Below are positions 45,326-55,998 of a stretch of DNA of 57,279 nt, piece after piece. The notes under the pieces were generated by a model. The model saw only the letters and a list, made by a program, of their open reading frames with translations. It searched no databases and had not been told where the DNA came from. This stretch comes from an uncultured Pelagibacteraceae bacterium. Lineage in GTDB: Bacteria > Pseudomonadota > Alphaproteobacteria > Pelagibacterales > Pelagibacteraceae. Each line of letters begins with the position of its first letter. The stretch's first letter is position 1. The stretch lies in contig CACFPS010000006.1 in assembly GCA_902568235.1 (NCBI GenBank), positions 1-57,279 of the forward strand. The letters are read 5' to 3'. The translations under genes and the position numbers were made by a program.

Positions 45326-45884
45326 AATAAACACTGCTGTATTTATTTCTGGCAGAGGAAGCAACTTGAAAAATTTAATTAAATTTTCCGAAAAAAAGAT
45401 TAGCCCTATTAAAATAATCCTTGTAGTGACGAATAACAAAAATGCAAAAGGCCTTAATTTTGCAAAAAATAAAAAAATACCTTTTTTGATTAATAATTTC
45501 AAAAATAAAACTTTATCTGAAAACAAAACAATTAAAAGAATCAAAAAAAATAAAATAGAACTCATTTGTCTTGCGGGGTTTATGAAAATACTAACTAGTA
45601 ATTTTATAAAAAAATACAAACACCCAATATTAAATATTCATCCCTCATTGCTTCCAAAATATAAAGGTTTAAATACACATCAGAGAGTAATCAATAATAA
45701 TGAACAATTCACTGGATCAACTGTTCATCTTGTTAATTCAAAATTAGACTCTGGCAAAATTATCTTACAAAGAAAAATAAAAATTCTTAAAAATGATAAT
45801 CCTAAAACACTTGAAAAAAAAATTCTTAAACTTGAACATAAGCTTTATCCAGATGCGATTTTGAAACTTTTAGCTAACTTTTAA
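45306..45884 (+). CDS. purN: phosphoribosylglycinamide formyltransferase
   Basis: A 192-residue GAR transformylase starting with GTG inside purM. Motifs are FISGRGSNLKNL, ELICLAGFMKIL, NIHPSLLPKYKGLNTHQ (with the catalytic asparagine and histidine), and VHLVNSKLDSGKII with the catalytic aspartate. Its end overlaps ndk by 11 bases on the other strand. Confidence 0.94.
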   Translation: MVKFVGKINTAVFISGRGSNLKNLIKFSEKKISPIKIILVVTNNKNAKGLNFAKNKKIPFLINNFKNKTLSENKTIKRIKKNKIELICLAGFMKILTSNFIKKYKHPILNIHPSLLPKYKGLNTHQRVINNNEQFTGSTVHLVNSKLDSGKIILQRKIKILKNDNPKTLEKKILKLEHKLYPDAILKLLANF

Positions 45885-46284
45885 AAAAAAACTCTAACTC
45901 TATTTTTGCATTATCAAGGCTATCAGAGCCATGTACTGAATTTTTATCTATAGATATACCGTATTTTTTGCGTAAAGTGCCCTCTTCAGCTTCTTTTGGG
46001 TTGGTAGCACCCATTAGCTTTCTATTGTCTAAAACTGCATTATTTTTTTGAAGAGCCATGACAATTATTGGACCTGAAGATAAATAATTGCACAAATCAT
46101 TATAAAAAGGTTTTGTTTCATGAACTTTGTAGAATTGTTCTGCTTCTTGTTTTGATATATGAATTTTTTTTTCTTTTGCTATTTCAAAACCATTATTTTT
46201 AAATTCATTCTTTATTTTATCTTGTAAATTTCTTTCAATCGCATCTGGTTTTATTATAGACAATGTTTGTTCAATATTACTCAT
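45874..46284 (-). CDS. ndk: nucleoside diphosphate kinase
   Basis: A 136-residue kinase that balances nucleotide pools through a phosphohistidine. The active-site histidine is H118 in NSVHGSDS; the TLSIIKPDAIERN opening and MGATNPKEAEEGTLR are characteristic. It follows pepA with an eight-base overlap. Confidence 0.96.
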   Translation of the reverse strand: MSNIEQTLSIIKPDAIERNLQDKIKNEFKNNGFEIAKEKKIHISKQEAEQFYKVHETKPFYNDLCNYLSSGPIIVMALQKNNAVLDNRKLMGATNPKEAEEGTLRKKYGISIDKNSVHGSDSLDNAKIELEFFFKS

Positions 46285-47713
46285 AATTATCTTCTACAAA
46301 TTTATTTAACAATCTTACGCCGTAGCCTGTTGCTCCTCCTGAATTTAAAGCTCCAGAATACTTTGAAAAAGCCATTCCAGCTATATCAAGGTGCGCCCAT
46401 GGTGTTTTATTAATAACAAATCTTTGTAAAAATTGTGCTGCAGTTGTTGATCCTGCTCCTCCCACATAATTAATATTTTGCATATCAGCGTTTTTGGAGT
46501 TTATTAGCTTGTCAAAGTTTTTATGAAGAGGCATTCTCCATAATTTTTCATCAACTTGTTCACCGGCTTGAAGTAATTGTTTTGACAGCCTATCATCGTT
46601 AGAAAAAAGCCCTGCATACTCTGACCCCAAAGAAACAATGATAGCGCCAGTTAAAGTTGCTAAATCAACCATGAATTTAGGTTTAAATTTTTTTTCAGTG
46701 AAAGTTAAAGCATCTGCTAAAACCAATCTACCTTCAGCGTCAGTATTTAATACTTCTATAGTTTTTCCACTATAAGATTTTACAATATCGCCAGGTCTTT
46801 GAGCATTTCCACTCACCATATTTTCAACGATGCCTACTACACCAACTGCATTTATTTTAGCTTTTCTTAAAGCTAAAGTTTTCATTAAACCTACTACAGC
46901 AGCTGAGCCTGCCATATCATAAGTCATATCTTCCATAAATCTTGCTGGTTTTAGTGAGTAACCACCAGTATCAAAACAAACACCTTTTCCAACAAATGCC
47001 AAAGGTTTTGATTTAGATTTATTACCTTTCCATTCAACAGTTACAAGATAAGAACCTCTTATACTTCCTTGCCCAACTCCTAACAAAGCATTACATCCTA
47101 ATTTCTTTAATTTTTTTTGATCATAAACTGTAACTTTTAAGCCAATTTTTTTTAATTTGATTAGTCTTTTTGCATATTCATCTGGGTGCAAAATATTTCC
47201 TGGCTCGGAAACTAAATCTCTAGTAAAAAAAACACCATCTAACAGTGCATCTAATTTTTTTCTTAAAATATTTGACTTCGTTATTTGTTTGCCAATGACA
47301 TTTAAATTAATACTTTTATTTTTTTTGTTATTAGATTTATAAGTATCAAAATTATAAGACTTAAGTTTAGCGCCATGTATAGTTTTTTCTAATTGCGCAT
47401 TGCTAATATCGATCGTATTAAAATCAATATATAAGTTTTCTATTTTATTTTTTTCTAAATAATCAAAAAGTTTTGAACCAATATTCTCAAAATCAATTGA
47501 TAAAGATAATTTTTTACAATTTATAAAAATATAATTTTTACCTTTATATTCTTTTTGAATAAACAGTTGATCTTGAAAAAGTTGATTATCCAAAACTGAT
47601 TTTAGACATTGATTTGCATTTGCATTTTTAACTTTTTTGCCCTTAACAAAAACTACCTCGTTTACTGTCTTCACTTTTGTTAATTTGCCTGTAAATTTTA
47701 CTTTTAGCTTCAT
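46277..47713 (-). CDS. pepA: leucyl aminopeptidase (M17)
   Basis: A 478-residue zinc/manganese peptidase. The C-terminal catalytic domain has GKGVCFDTGGYSLKPA, YDMAGSAAV and the signature NTDAEGRLVLADAL. The N-terminal domain (first 165 residues) is diverged. It trims peptides in the cytoplasm. It is divergent from lptF by 53 bases and followed by ndk. Confidence 0.94.
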   Translation of the reverse strand: MKLKVKFTGKLTKVKTVNEVVFVKGKKVKNANANQCLKSVLDNQLFQDQLFIQKEYKGKNYIFINCKKLSLSIDFENIGSKLFDYLEKNKIENLYIDFNTIDISNAQLEKTIHGAKLKSYNFDTYKSNNKKNKSINLNVIGKQITKSNILRKKLDALLDGVFFTRDLVSEPGNILHPDEYAKRLIKLKKIGLKVTVYDQKKLKKLGCNALLGVGQGSIRGSYLVTVEWKGNKSKSKPLAFVGKGVCFDTGGYSLKPARFMEDMTYDMAGSAAVVGLMKTLALRKAKINAVGVVGIVENMVSGNAQRPGDIVKSYSGKTIEVLNTDAEGRLVLADALTFTEKKFKPKFMVDLATLTGAIIVSLGSEYAGLFSNDDRLSKQLLQAGEQVDEKLWRMPLHKNFDKLINSKNADMQNINYVGGAGSTTAAQFLQRFVINKTPWAHLDIAGMAFSKYSGALNSGGATGYGVRLLNKFVEDNYE

Positions 47714-47766
47714 TTTTTTGAATATTTAATAGATATTGTTGTATATTTATTAAAAAAATAATTTCA

Positions 47767-48897
47767 ATGAATAAATTAATATTTAGAAAGCTTTTTTACG
47801 ATATATTGTCATTTTTTTTAATTTCTTCAATTTGTATAACGGTAATTATTTGGGTGGTTCAGGCGGTTAACTATTTAGACATTGTCTCTGAAGACGGATA
47901 CGGATTAAACACATATTTTATATTCACATTTTTAAGTTTACCAAAAATTTTTAGTAGAACAATAATATTTGTTTTTTTTATATCAATATTTTATACAATA
48001 AGTAAATATGACAATACCAATGAGATAATAGTATTTTGGAATAATGGAGTAAAAAAACTAACTTTTATAAACTTTATTTTTAAATTCTCACTTCTATTTA
48101 TAATTATACAAATTATCTTAAATTTATATATAGTTCCTTCTTCTCAAAATTTAGCAAGAAGTTATTTAAAAAACTCTAATATAGATTTTCTCAAAAAGCT
48201 TATTTCTGAAAAAAAATTTATTGATGCTGCTAATAATTTAACAATTTTTGTGGAGAAATATAATGAAGATGAAAGTTTTGAAAAAATTTATATTAATGAA
48301 ATAATTAATGATAGAAGTTCAAAAATAATTACTGCTCAAAATGGAAATTTTGTAAAAAAAAACAATAAATATTTTTTTAAACTTAATAATGGTGGAATTA
48401 CTAATATTGAAGATGATAATGTATATATTATTAATTTTTCAGATACTGAATATGATTTATCAAAATTTTCAAGCAAAACTGTAACGCAACAAAAAATTCA
48501 AGAAGCTAGCAGTAAGTCTTTATTCGACTGCCTGAAGATGCTTTATTTGGAAGGTGGTGTTGATGTATGGATCAATGATACTTGCAATGACAAATCAGGA
48601 AAACAAGTTAAACAGGAAGGATTTAAAAGACTTATTGTTCCATTTTATATTTTAATAATTGCGTTAATAGGATCTAGTTTAATAATTAAACCTAAAAATT
48701 TCAATTTAGAAAAATATTACAAAATTTTAACATTTATTTTTGGCGTGTTAGTAATAGTATTGTCTCAAGTAAGCATTAAATTTATTGGGAAAAATATTTC
48801 ATCAGATTTATTTATTTCAATAATACCATTTTTTTGTATTTTCTTTTATTACTTATCAATATTTATAAAAGGTAAATTTAGTTTAAAAAATTTATGA
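47767..48897 (+). CDS. lptF: LPS export permease LptF
   Basis: A 376-residue YjgP/YjgQ-family membrane protein with six expected helices split by a large periplasmic beta-jellyroll domain (about residues 130-280). With LptG and LptB it extracts lipopolysaccharide from the inner membrane. It overlaps lptG by four bases (ATGA). LptF and LptG are assigned by order and the usual alphaproteobacterial arrangement. Confidence 0.9.
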   Translation: MNKLIFRKLFYDILSFFLISSICITVIIWVVQAVNYLDIVSEDGYGLNTYFIFTFLSLPKIFSRTIIFVFFISIFYTISKYDNTNEIIVFWNNGVKKLTFINFIFKFSLLFIIIQIILNLYIVPSSQNLARSYLKNSNIDFLKKLISEKKFIDAANNLTIFVEKYNEDESFEKIYINEIINDRSSKIITAQNGNFVKKNNKYFFKLNNGGITNIEDDNVYIINFSDTEYDLSKFSSKTVTQQKIQEASSKSLFDCLKMLYLEGGVDVWINDTCNDKSGKQVKQEGFKRLIVPFYILIIALIGSSLIIKPKNFNLEKYYKILTFIFGVLVIVLSQVSIKFIGKNISSDLFISIIPFFCIFFYYLSIFIKGKFSLKNL

Positions 48898-49973
48898 TTA
48901 AAAAATTCCATAAATATTTAACTTTTGTATTTTTTAATAATTTAGCTAAAATAAGCTTAGTATTTTTTTCTTTAAGCTTCTTGCTTAATATTTTTGAAGA
49001 GATAAAATTTTTTGAATATGTAGAAGTTTCTATTCTTCTTCCAATCGGACTAACTTTGTTAAATATTCCAACAATTTTTTTTGAACTTCTTCCTTTTGTA
49101 TTTCTTATTTCATCCATGTTTTTTTTTATATATCTAAATGAAAAAAACGAATTAATTATTTTAAAAAATAATGGAATTAATAATTCAAAAATTATTTTTA
49201 ATTTATGTTTTGTCACACTATTTTTTGGATTATTTTTAATTTTTTTTTATTACACATTTTCATCAAATTTAAAAAATACTTATCTAAATTTGAAAAATAA
49301 ATTTTCAAATGAAAATGAATATCTTGCTGTAGTTAATGAAAATGGACTATGGCTAAGAGAAGATCTTGGTAATTCTGTTAACATAATTAATGCAAAAACC
49401 TTTAAAGAAGATGTTATTACTAAAATAACAATTTCAAATTTAGATAAAAATTACAATATTATAAAAACAATTGTCTCTGAAAAGGCTGATATTACATCAA
49501 AAGTCTGGCACCTCGAAAAAGTTAAAATATATGACCCTAATGAGCCTAATAAATTATATGAAAAGTTTAATTATTATTCATCTTTTAACGGTGAAATAAT
49601 TTCAAATTTATTTTCAAATTTAAACTCCTTAAATTTATTTCAATTACATAATCAAATTAAAAACTATAATAGACTTGGATATTCTAGTATTGATGCAAAA
49701 GTGCATTTAAATAAAATATATAGTTTGCCAATAAACCTTGTGTTAATGACAATTATTGGATCAATGCTAATGTTGAAGTTTAAGTTTATTAAATCAAAAT
49801 TTTTTATGCTAGTCATAGGAGTTTTTTTTTCTGTAATTATTTATTATATAAATTATTTTTCAACACTATTCGGAACAAATGAAACGGTACCTGCCGAATT
49901 GTCAATCTGGCTACCTTTAGTAATACTTGTTTTGATCTGTTTTTTGGGGTTAATTAAAATAAATGAAAAATAA
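48894..49973 (+). CDS. lptG: LPS export permease LptG
   Basis: A 359-residue second YjgP/YjgQ permease with the same layout: three helices, a periplasmic beta-jellyroll segment (ENGLWLREDL, AKTFKEDVI) and three more helices. The NNGINNSKIIF segment after helix 2 is the coupling-helix region that contacts LptB. It overlaps lptD by 11 bases. Confidence 0.91.
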   Translation: MIKKFHKYLTFVFFNNLAKISLVFFSLSFLLNIFEEIKFFEYVEVSILLPIGLTLLNIPTIFFELLPFVFLISSMFFFIYLNEKNELIILKNNGINNSKIIFNLCFVTLFFGLFLIFFYYTFSSNLKNTYLNLKNKFSNENEYLAVVNENGLWLREDLGNSVNIINAKTFKEDVITKITISNLDKNYNIIKTIVSEKADITSKVWHLEKVKIYDPNEPNKLYEKFNYYSSFNGEIISNLFSNLNSLNLFQLHNQIKNYNRLGYSSIDAKVHLNKIYSLPINLVLMTIIGSMLMLKFKFIKSKFFMLVIGVFFSVIIYYINYFSTLFGTNETVPAELSIWLPLVILVLICFLGLIKINEK

Positions 49974-52396
49974 AATATTAGTTAAATCACTTGTCTTATA
50001 TTTTTTAATAATTACTAAAATATTAGGAAATACAATTGAATTTGAAAGTGATGATCTTACAATTTTAGAAAATGGAAATTTAATCAAAGCATCAAAAGGT
50101 AAGGTCATAGATAAAAAAGAAAATATAGAAATTGAAGGTGACAAATCTATTTACGATAAAGTTTTAGACGAAGTTATAGTAATTGGAAATGTAAAATTTT
50201 TCGATAAAACTGAAAATATCTATATTGAAAGTGAAAAAACAATTTACAGTAAAAAATTTAATATAGTGAAAACTTTTGGTAAAACATACATTAAAGTTGA
50301 GGATGAGTATCAAATTTACTCTAGAGATTTAACCTATGACAAAGGTTTAATGATTGTTAGAAGCAAAGAAGATACAACGATTAGAGACCTCTTAAATAAT
50401 ACTTATAATTTTGAAGATGGTTTTAAATTTGAAACAGATAAAGAGCAAATCACATCTAAAAAAACTAATGTCATAGATGAGAAAAACAATAACTATAGCT
50501 TCGAAAATGCAAAGATAAATTTACTTACAAAAGAAATTTTAGGAAAAGATGTTGAAGTTTATTTTACTGACGACTTATTTGGAGATAAAAATAATGACCC
50601 TAAATTAAAAGGTAAAAGTGTAGTATCAAATGAAAATTCTACCAAAATTTATAAAAGTGTCTTTAGTACTTGTAACCTTATAAATAAAAATTGTAGAGAT
50701 TGGGAACTTGAAAGCAATATATTTAATCATGATAAAAAAAAGAGAATTTTTGAATATAAAAATTCTTGGGTAAACTTATGGGGAAAAAGGGTAATGTTTT
50801 TACCTTACTTTCATCACCCAGACCCATCTGTAAAAAGAATGTCTGGTTTTTTACAACCCACATTTATGAAATCTGATGCATTAGGAAGATGGGTACACGT
50901 ACCATATTTTAAAGTTTTGTCAGATGATAGAGATTTAACATTTAACCCAAGATTCTTTCTAAAAGATGATTATACCCCTAGAACAAATAAATTACTTTTT
51001 CAAACGGAATATAGAAGAGCCCTTAAAGATAATCATTTATTCATTTCTGATTTCAGTATTAATCACGATGGAAACAACAGAAGTTCTCACTTTTTTGCAA
51101 AATTAGATGGTAGATTTAATGACAACACTACTTATAAACTTCAATTACAAGATGTTTCGAATGATAATTATCTAGCGTTACACGGAATATCATCAGCAAT
51201 AAATAATAAAACAAGTAGTTTAAGATCTTTTATAGAGATAGATACGGATGGTACTAGAACCGATAAATATGGTGGAGAAGAAGATGACTACAGCTTAAGT
51301 ATTTCAGCACAAGTTTTTGAAGATTTATCAAAGGTAGATTCTGATAAATTTCAGTACGTATTCCCTAGTATTGGTTTCACTAAATATGTTCCTATAGATG
51401 AAAAATATAATGGAAATTTTGTATTTTCATCAGGTCTATCATATTCAAATCATACTACTAATCATGACGATATTAATGTTAATAATGATTTTAGATTTGG
51501 ATCCAATCCAGTTATTTCTAAGGGACTATTAAGTGATTATACTTTTATGTTGAGAAATACAAATAGCTATACCAGAACTGGTTCGGATGATGACTTAACT
51601 GATTATGATATATATGGATTGAGTGCTCTCAATGCTTCTTTGCCTCTAAAAAAAACAATTAGATAATTCAACTAACTTTCTAAAACCAAAAGCCTTACTT
51701 ATGTATAGCCCCAATAATACTAATGATCTCTCTTCTAAGAATATCAGATTAGACATTAACCGGATATTTTCATTAGACAGAATAGCTAATAGCAGCACCG
51801 TTGAAGGTGGAAGATCTTTGGCGCTAGGATTAGAATTTGAGAATAGAGACTTATTAAACGAAGTTAAATATGGGTTTAATATTGCTCAAAACTTTAGGGA
51901 TAAAAAAAATGATAATTTACCGCATGCAAGTAAATTAAATGAAACAAGGTCGGACATCATTGGAAATGTAGTATACAGCTTAAATAAAAATTTTAAACTA
52001 GATTACGGATTTGCATATGATAGAGATTTACACCATTCTAATTCTGATGGTATAGGTTTAACGCTTACCACAAATAATTTTGTTACAGAATTTGGATATA
52101 TATCAGAGCGCAATGATTTGGCAGAATCTGAACATGTCACAAGTAGTTCTATATATAATTTTACAGATAGAACTTCTCTATCATTTAGTACAGCAAGAAA
52201 TTTAAATACAGATTTTACCGAATATTATAATTTAATTTATAACTACAAAACTGACTGCTTGGAAGCAAATATAGCATACAAAAAGAAATATTACACTGAT
52301 GGTGACATTGTTCCAGATGAAAGTTTATTTTTTACATTGAGATTCATTCCTTTTGTTACTTTTAATGCAAAAGATACACAATTACAAAACTACTAA
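49963..52396 (+). CDS. lptD: LPS assembly outer-membrane protein LptD, frame broken in an A8 run
   Basis: Two frames join to one 810-residue LptD. Part 1 (to 51666) has the signal peptide, the periplasmic OstA/LptA-like domain with repeated VIGNVKFFDKTENIYIES-type strands, a cysteine pair in STCNLINKNC, and the start of the barrel. Part 2 continues the barrel from NFLKPKALLMYSPNN to the C-terminal strand. The break is at eight A (51648-51655); seven would read LKKQLDNSTNFLKPK without interruption. LptD inserts LPS into the outer leaflet and is essential where LPS is, so the break is most likely an error or is tolerated by slippage. A TAATG overlap leads into surA. Confidence 0.86.
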
Positions 52397-53334
52397 TGTA
52401 TAAAAAAATATTCATATTTATAGTTCTAATCTTATTTTTTTCGAATAATGTTTTATCAACAAGAGTTGAAATAATTTCAAAAGTAAATGAAGAAGTGATT
52501 ACAAATATAGATATTGATTATGAGATCAAATATTTAAAATTTCTTAACCCAAAACTTGATGATTTAAATAATCAAGTTGCTTTAACACAATTGGCCAAAA
52601 AGTCTATCATAAGAGAAATCATTAAAAAAAAAGAACTAATAAATTATATTAATCTTGATGAAGAACATCTAGATGTGATTAAACAAATAGAAATGGACTT
52701 GATAAACAAAAAAAATTTGCATAATAAAAATGAATTGAAGAAAATAGTATTAAGTAAAGAACTCAATTATAATAAATTATTTCATAAACTAAAAATTGAG
52801 GCTATGTGGAATGAATTAATTTTTCAAAAATATATTAACAATGTCAAAATTGATGAAGCAAAACTAAAAAAACAAGTCCAAAAATTTAAGAATGAATATA
52901 GTTTTAGTTATGATTACAACTTATCAGAAATATTATTTGAAATTGAAAAAGATCAAACTTTTGAGGAAAGGTTAGATGAAATAAAAGAAAGTATTGATAA
53001 AATTGGATTTGATAATACTGCTAATATTTATAGTGTCTCTGATAGTTCAAAATTTGGTGGCAAAGTTGGTTGGGTTAATGATTCACAAATATCAGAGGTT
53101 ATTAGTAATAATATTAAAAACTTAAAAATAAATGAATTATCAAAAGTTTTGAAATCTCCCGCAGGATATTTAATATTAAAAGTTAATGAAAAGAAAAAAA
53201 TTAATGAACCTTTTGATGAAAAAAAATATTTTAATATGTTAAAGCAAGCAAAAACAAATCAACAATTAAATCAATTTTCAATAGTTTTTTTTAAAAGATT
53301 GAAACAGAATACATTCATTGATGAATATAAATAA
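52396..53334 (+). CDS. surA: SurA-like periplasmic chaperone/peptidyl-prolyl isomerase
   Basis: A 312-residue protein with a signal peptide, an N-terminal SurA-type chaperone region (VEIISKVNEEVITNIDIDYEI, with the KKSIIREIIKKKELI helix) and one parvulin-type PPIase segment in the second half (SKFGGKVGWVNDSQISEV and SPAGYLILKVNEKK). The single, rather short parvulin domain differs from the two in E. coli SurA. Position between lptD and pdxA supports the name. Confidence 0.88.
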   Translation: MYKKIFIFIVLILFFSNNVLSTRVEIISKVNEEVITNIDIDYEIKYLKFLNPKLDDLNNQVALTQLAKKSIIREIIKKKELINYINLDEEHLDVIKQIEMDLINKKNLHNKNELKKIVLSKELNYNKLFHKLKIEAMWNELIFQKYINNVKIDEAKLKKQVQKFKNEYSFSYDYNLSEILFEIEKDQTFEERLDEIKESIDKIGFDNTANIYSVSDSSKFGGKVGWVNDSQISEVISNNIKNLKINELSKVLKSPAGYLILKVNEKKKINEPFDEKKYFNMLKQAKTNQQLNQFSIVFFKRLKQNTFIDEYK

Positions 53335-54286
53335 TATTATTGTTGTATTGGGAGAGCCTCAAAGTATTTTTGTTGAAATTTTATTTAAATATTTTAAGTC
53401 AAAAAAGTTCAAAAATTTTAATAAAAAAATTACACTTATTGGATCTAAAGATCTTATCTATTACCAAATGAACAAATTTAAATATAAATTTAGTTTAAAT
53501 ATAATTAATGAAATAAATTTTGCAAAAAAAAAAGTCGTTAATTTAATAGATGTAAAGTATGTTAAAAAATTTAAATTTGATAATATTTCTACTAGTTCAA
53601 ATAATTATATAAAAAATTGTTTTTCTATAGCTTTTAATATCTTAAAAAAAAATAAAAAAATAGGTTTGTTTAATGGTCCTATTTCAAAAGAGCATTTTTT
53701 AAAAAAAAAGTATTTAGGAATGAGCGAATATATTGCAAAAAAATTTAAAGTTAAAGATGAAGTAATGTTAATTTACAATAATAACATTTCTGTATCTCCC
53801 GTAACTACACATTTATCTATTAAAGATGTTTCAAAAAAAATTAATAAAAAAAAAATAATTAATAACATATTAAAAATTAATAATTTTTATAAATATAATT
53901 TTAATAAAAAACCAATGATAGCAGTTTTGGGACTAAATCCCCATTGTGAAACAATTAATAATTTTAGTGAAGAAAAAAAAGAAATCATTCCAGCCATAAA
54001 ATATTTAAATAAAAAAAAAATAAAGATTCATGGACCTTTTTCCGGTGATACCTTTTTTTTAAAAAAAAATATTAAATTTTTTGATGTTGTAATAGGCATG
54101 TATCATGACCAAGTATTAACTCCCCTAAAAACTTTATATAGTTTTAACGCCGTAAATTTAACTATTGGTTTACCATTCATAAGAATTTCTCCCGATCATG
54201 GGCCAAATGTAAAAATGATTGGAAAAAATATATCAGATCCTACATCGATTTTCTGTGCAATGAATTTATTTAATAAATTAAAGTGA
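53321..54286 (+). CDS. pdxA: 4-hydroxythreonine-4-phosphate dehydrogenase
   Basis: A 321-residue enzyme of pyridoxal phosphate synthesis, starting at ATG 53321 (a TTG lies just before). Family motifs are FNGPISKEHF, TTHLSIKDV with the metal-binding histidine, MIAVLGLNPHCE, FSGDTFF, MYHDQVLTPLK and the ISPDHGPN end, where most family members have HGTA. It overlaps the surA end and continues with a GTGA overlap into rsmA. The protein is unusually lysine- and asparagine-rich. Confidence 0.92.
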   Translation: MNINNIIVVLGEPQSIFVEILFKYFKSKKFKNFNKKITLIGSKDLIYYQMNKFKYKFSLNIINEINFAKKKVVNLIDVKYVKKFKFDNISTSSNNYIKNCFSIAFNILKKNKKIGLFNGPISKEHFLKKKYLGMSEYIAKKFKVKDEVMLIYNNNISVSPVTTHLSIKDVSKKINKKKIINNILKINNFYKYNFNKKPMIAVLGLNPHCETINNFSEEKKEIIPAIKYLNKKKIKIHGPFSGDTFFLKKNIKFFDVVIGMYHDQVLTPLKTLYSFNAVNLTIGLPFIRISPDHGPNVKMIGKNISDPTSIFCAMNLFNKLK

Positions 54287-55071
54287 AATTTTTAACAAAA
54301 AAAAGTTTAGGACAAAACTTTTTAATTAATGAAAAAATTTTAAATTTAATAGTTGATTTAGGTGAAATTAAAAATACTGATAGTGTTTTAGAAGTTGGAC
54401 CAGGAACTGGAAATCTTACAGAAAAAATATTAAATAAAAATCCAAAAAACTTATTTGTAATTGAAAAAGATAAAAGATTAATCTCTCACTTAAATAACAA
54501 ATTTAAAAAAAATATTAATTTATATCACGAAGATATTCTCGAATTTTCATATAAAAACCTAATTGATAAAAAATTAATTATTTATGGAAACTTACCTTAC
54601 AATATATCAACTCAAATTTTAGTGTCTTGGATTAGGCTAGACAAATTAAGTAATTTTTGTAAAAAATTTATATTATTATTTCAAAAAGAAGTGGCTGATA
54701 GAATTATTGCAGAAGAAAATTCAAAGAACTTTGGAAGACTTTCCATTTTAGCATCTTGGAAAATGAATGTAAAAAAAATAATCGATATTGAAGCTGAAAG
54801 TTTTAGGCCTTCTCCCAAAGTAAAAAGTTCTTTATTAACTTTTGAACCTAAAAAAAAATATTTAAATTTAAAAAGCAGCAGTCTTGAACACATAACTAAT
54901 ATTTTTTTTAATCAAAGAAGAAAAATGATTAAAAAACCTTTAAATATACTTTTTAAAAACTCTGATGAAATTGTTAATTATTTAAATTTAAATTTAAATC
55001 TTAGGCCTCAAAACCTTACTAAAGAAACATATTATAAAATTTGTGAATTTTATGAAAAATTAATTAATTAA
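54283..55071 (+). CDS. rsmA: 16S rRNA dimethyladenosine transferase
   Basis: A 262-residue methyltransferase (KsgA) that dimethylates two adjacent adenines near the 3' end of 16S rRNA. It starts with GTG inside the pdxA stop. The KKSLGQNFL opening, SAM site [10 protein letters not shown] and catalytic motif NLPYNIS are present, along with the QKEVADRII segment. Its end overlaps gmk on the other strand by 12 bases. Confidence 0.95.
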   Translation: MKFLTKKSLGQNFLINEKILNLIVDLGEIKNTDSVLEVGPGTGNLTEKILNKNPKNLFVIEKDKRLISHLNNKFKKNINLYHEDILEFSYKNLIDKKLIIYGNLPYNISTQILVSWIRLDKLSNFCKKFILLFQKEVADRIIAEENSKNFGRLSILASWKMNVKKIIDIEAESFRPSPKVKSSLLTFEPKKKYLNLKSSSLEHITNIFFNQRRKMIKKPLNILFKNSDEIVNYLNLNLNLRPQNLTKETYYKICEFYEKLIN

Positions 55072-55695
55072 TTTTTTTATATGCTCTTCAATAAATTTTT
55101 TATTAAATTCCAAATTTTTTTTTCCTTCTAGTCTAAGATTAATATAATTCATAATTTCGTTGTAACATTTTTCAAGATTATCATTTATGATCACATAATC
55201 ATATTCTTTCCAATGCAATAAATCCTTGTCAAATTGTTTCATTCTTTCTTGTGCAATTGATTTGTCAGCTCCTTCTCTATTTAGAAGTCTATTAAATAGT
55301 TCTGTTCTAGATGGAGGCAGTATATAAATACTAATTAATTTAAAGTTTAATTTTTTATTTTTAATTTGTTTTGCCCCTTGCCAATCAATATCAAAAATAA
55401 CATTTTGTTTTTTATTTAATTTTTCTAAAACTTTGTCCTTCGATGAACCATAATAATTATTAAATACCATAGCATATTCTAAAAATTTATTTTCTTTGGT
55501 TAATTTTTCAAATTCTGGTTGTGAAACAAAATGATAGTGTTCTCCATCTATCTCATTTGATCTTGGCTTTCTAGTTGTGTGTGAAATTGAAATTAAAAAA
55601 TGTTTATTGTTTGAAATTTTTTTAACTAAAGTCGTCTTTCCAGCACCTGAAGGAGAAGACAAAATTATTATCACCCCATCTTGAATGTAGGACAT
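55060..55695 (-). CDS. gmk: guanylate kinase
   Basis: A 211-residue kinase that phosphorylates GMP. The P-loop is [11 protein letters not shown], with the GMP-binding [20 protein letters not shown] and the [12 protein letters not shown] segments. It begins 12 bases after acpP and is convergent with rsmA. In many alphaproteobacteria fabF and mltG occur between acpP and gmk; they are absent here. Confidence 0.95.
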   Translation of the reverse strand: MSYIQDGVIIILSSPSGAGKTTLVKKISNNKHFLISISHTTRKPRSNEIDGEHYHFVSQPEFEKLTKENKFLEYAMVFNNYYGSSKDKVLEKLNKKQNVIFDIDWQGAKQIKNKKLNFKLISIYILPPSRTELFNRLLNREGADKSIAQERMKQFDKDLLHWKEYDYVIINDNLEKCYNEIMNYINLRLEGKKNLEFNKKFIEEHIKKLIN

Positions 55696-55707
55696 TTAAG
55701 GTAAAAT

Positions 55708-55947
55708 TTAATTTGCCTTATTTTCAATAAATTTTACAGCATCACCTACAGTCAAAATTTTTTCCGCATCACTATCCGAGATTTCTGACCCAAACTCTTC
55801 CTCGAAAGCCATTACCAATTCAACTGTATCTAGGCTATCAGCTCCAAGATCATCAATAAAACTAGACTCCTCTGTTACTTTAGCCTCATCAATTCCTAGG
55901 TGATCTGCTACAATTTTTTTTACTTTGCTTGAAATTTCTTCAGACAT
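55708..55947 (-). CDS. acpP: acyl carrier protein
   Basis: A 79-residue acidic protein with the 4'-phosphopantetheine serine S38 in [13 protein letters not shown]. It carries acyl chains through fatty-acid synthesis. A good ribosome-binding site (AAAGGAA) and a promoter-like element lie in the 47-base gap to fabG. Confidence 0.97.
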   Translation of the reverse strand: MSEEISSKVKKIVADHLGIDEAKVTEESSFIDDLGADSLDTVELVMAFEEEFGSEISDSDAEKILTVGDAVKFIENKAN

Positions 55948-55950
55948 TTT

Positions 55951-55998
55951 TTCCTTTTAAAGTTAATTCGTTAATAGATATTTATATAAGTTTGTCAA
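55951..55998 (-). promoter_or_regulatory. predicted acpP promoter and ribosome-binding site
   Basis: On the minus strand a consensus TTGACA (55998-55993) overlaps the fabG stop codon. A 16-bp spacer leads to TATTAA (55976-55971). AAAGGAA (55957-55951) follows before the ATG at 55947. This suits acpP, which needs more transcript than the fab enzymes upstream. Confidence 0.6.
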
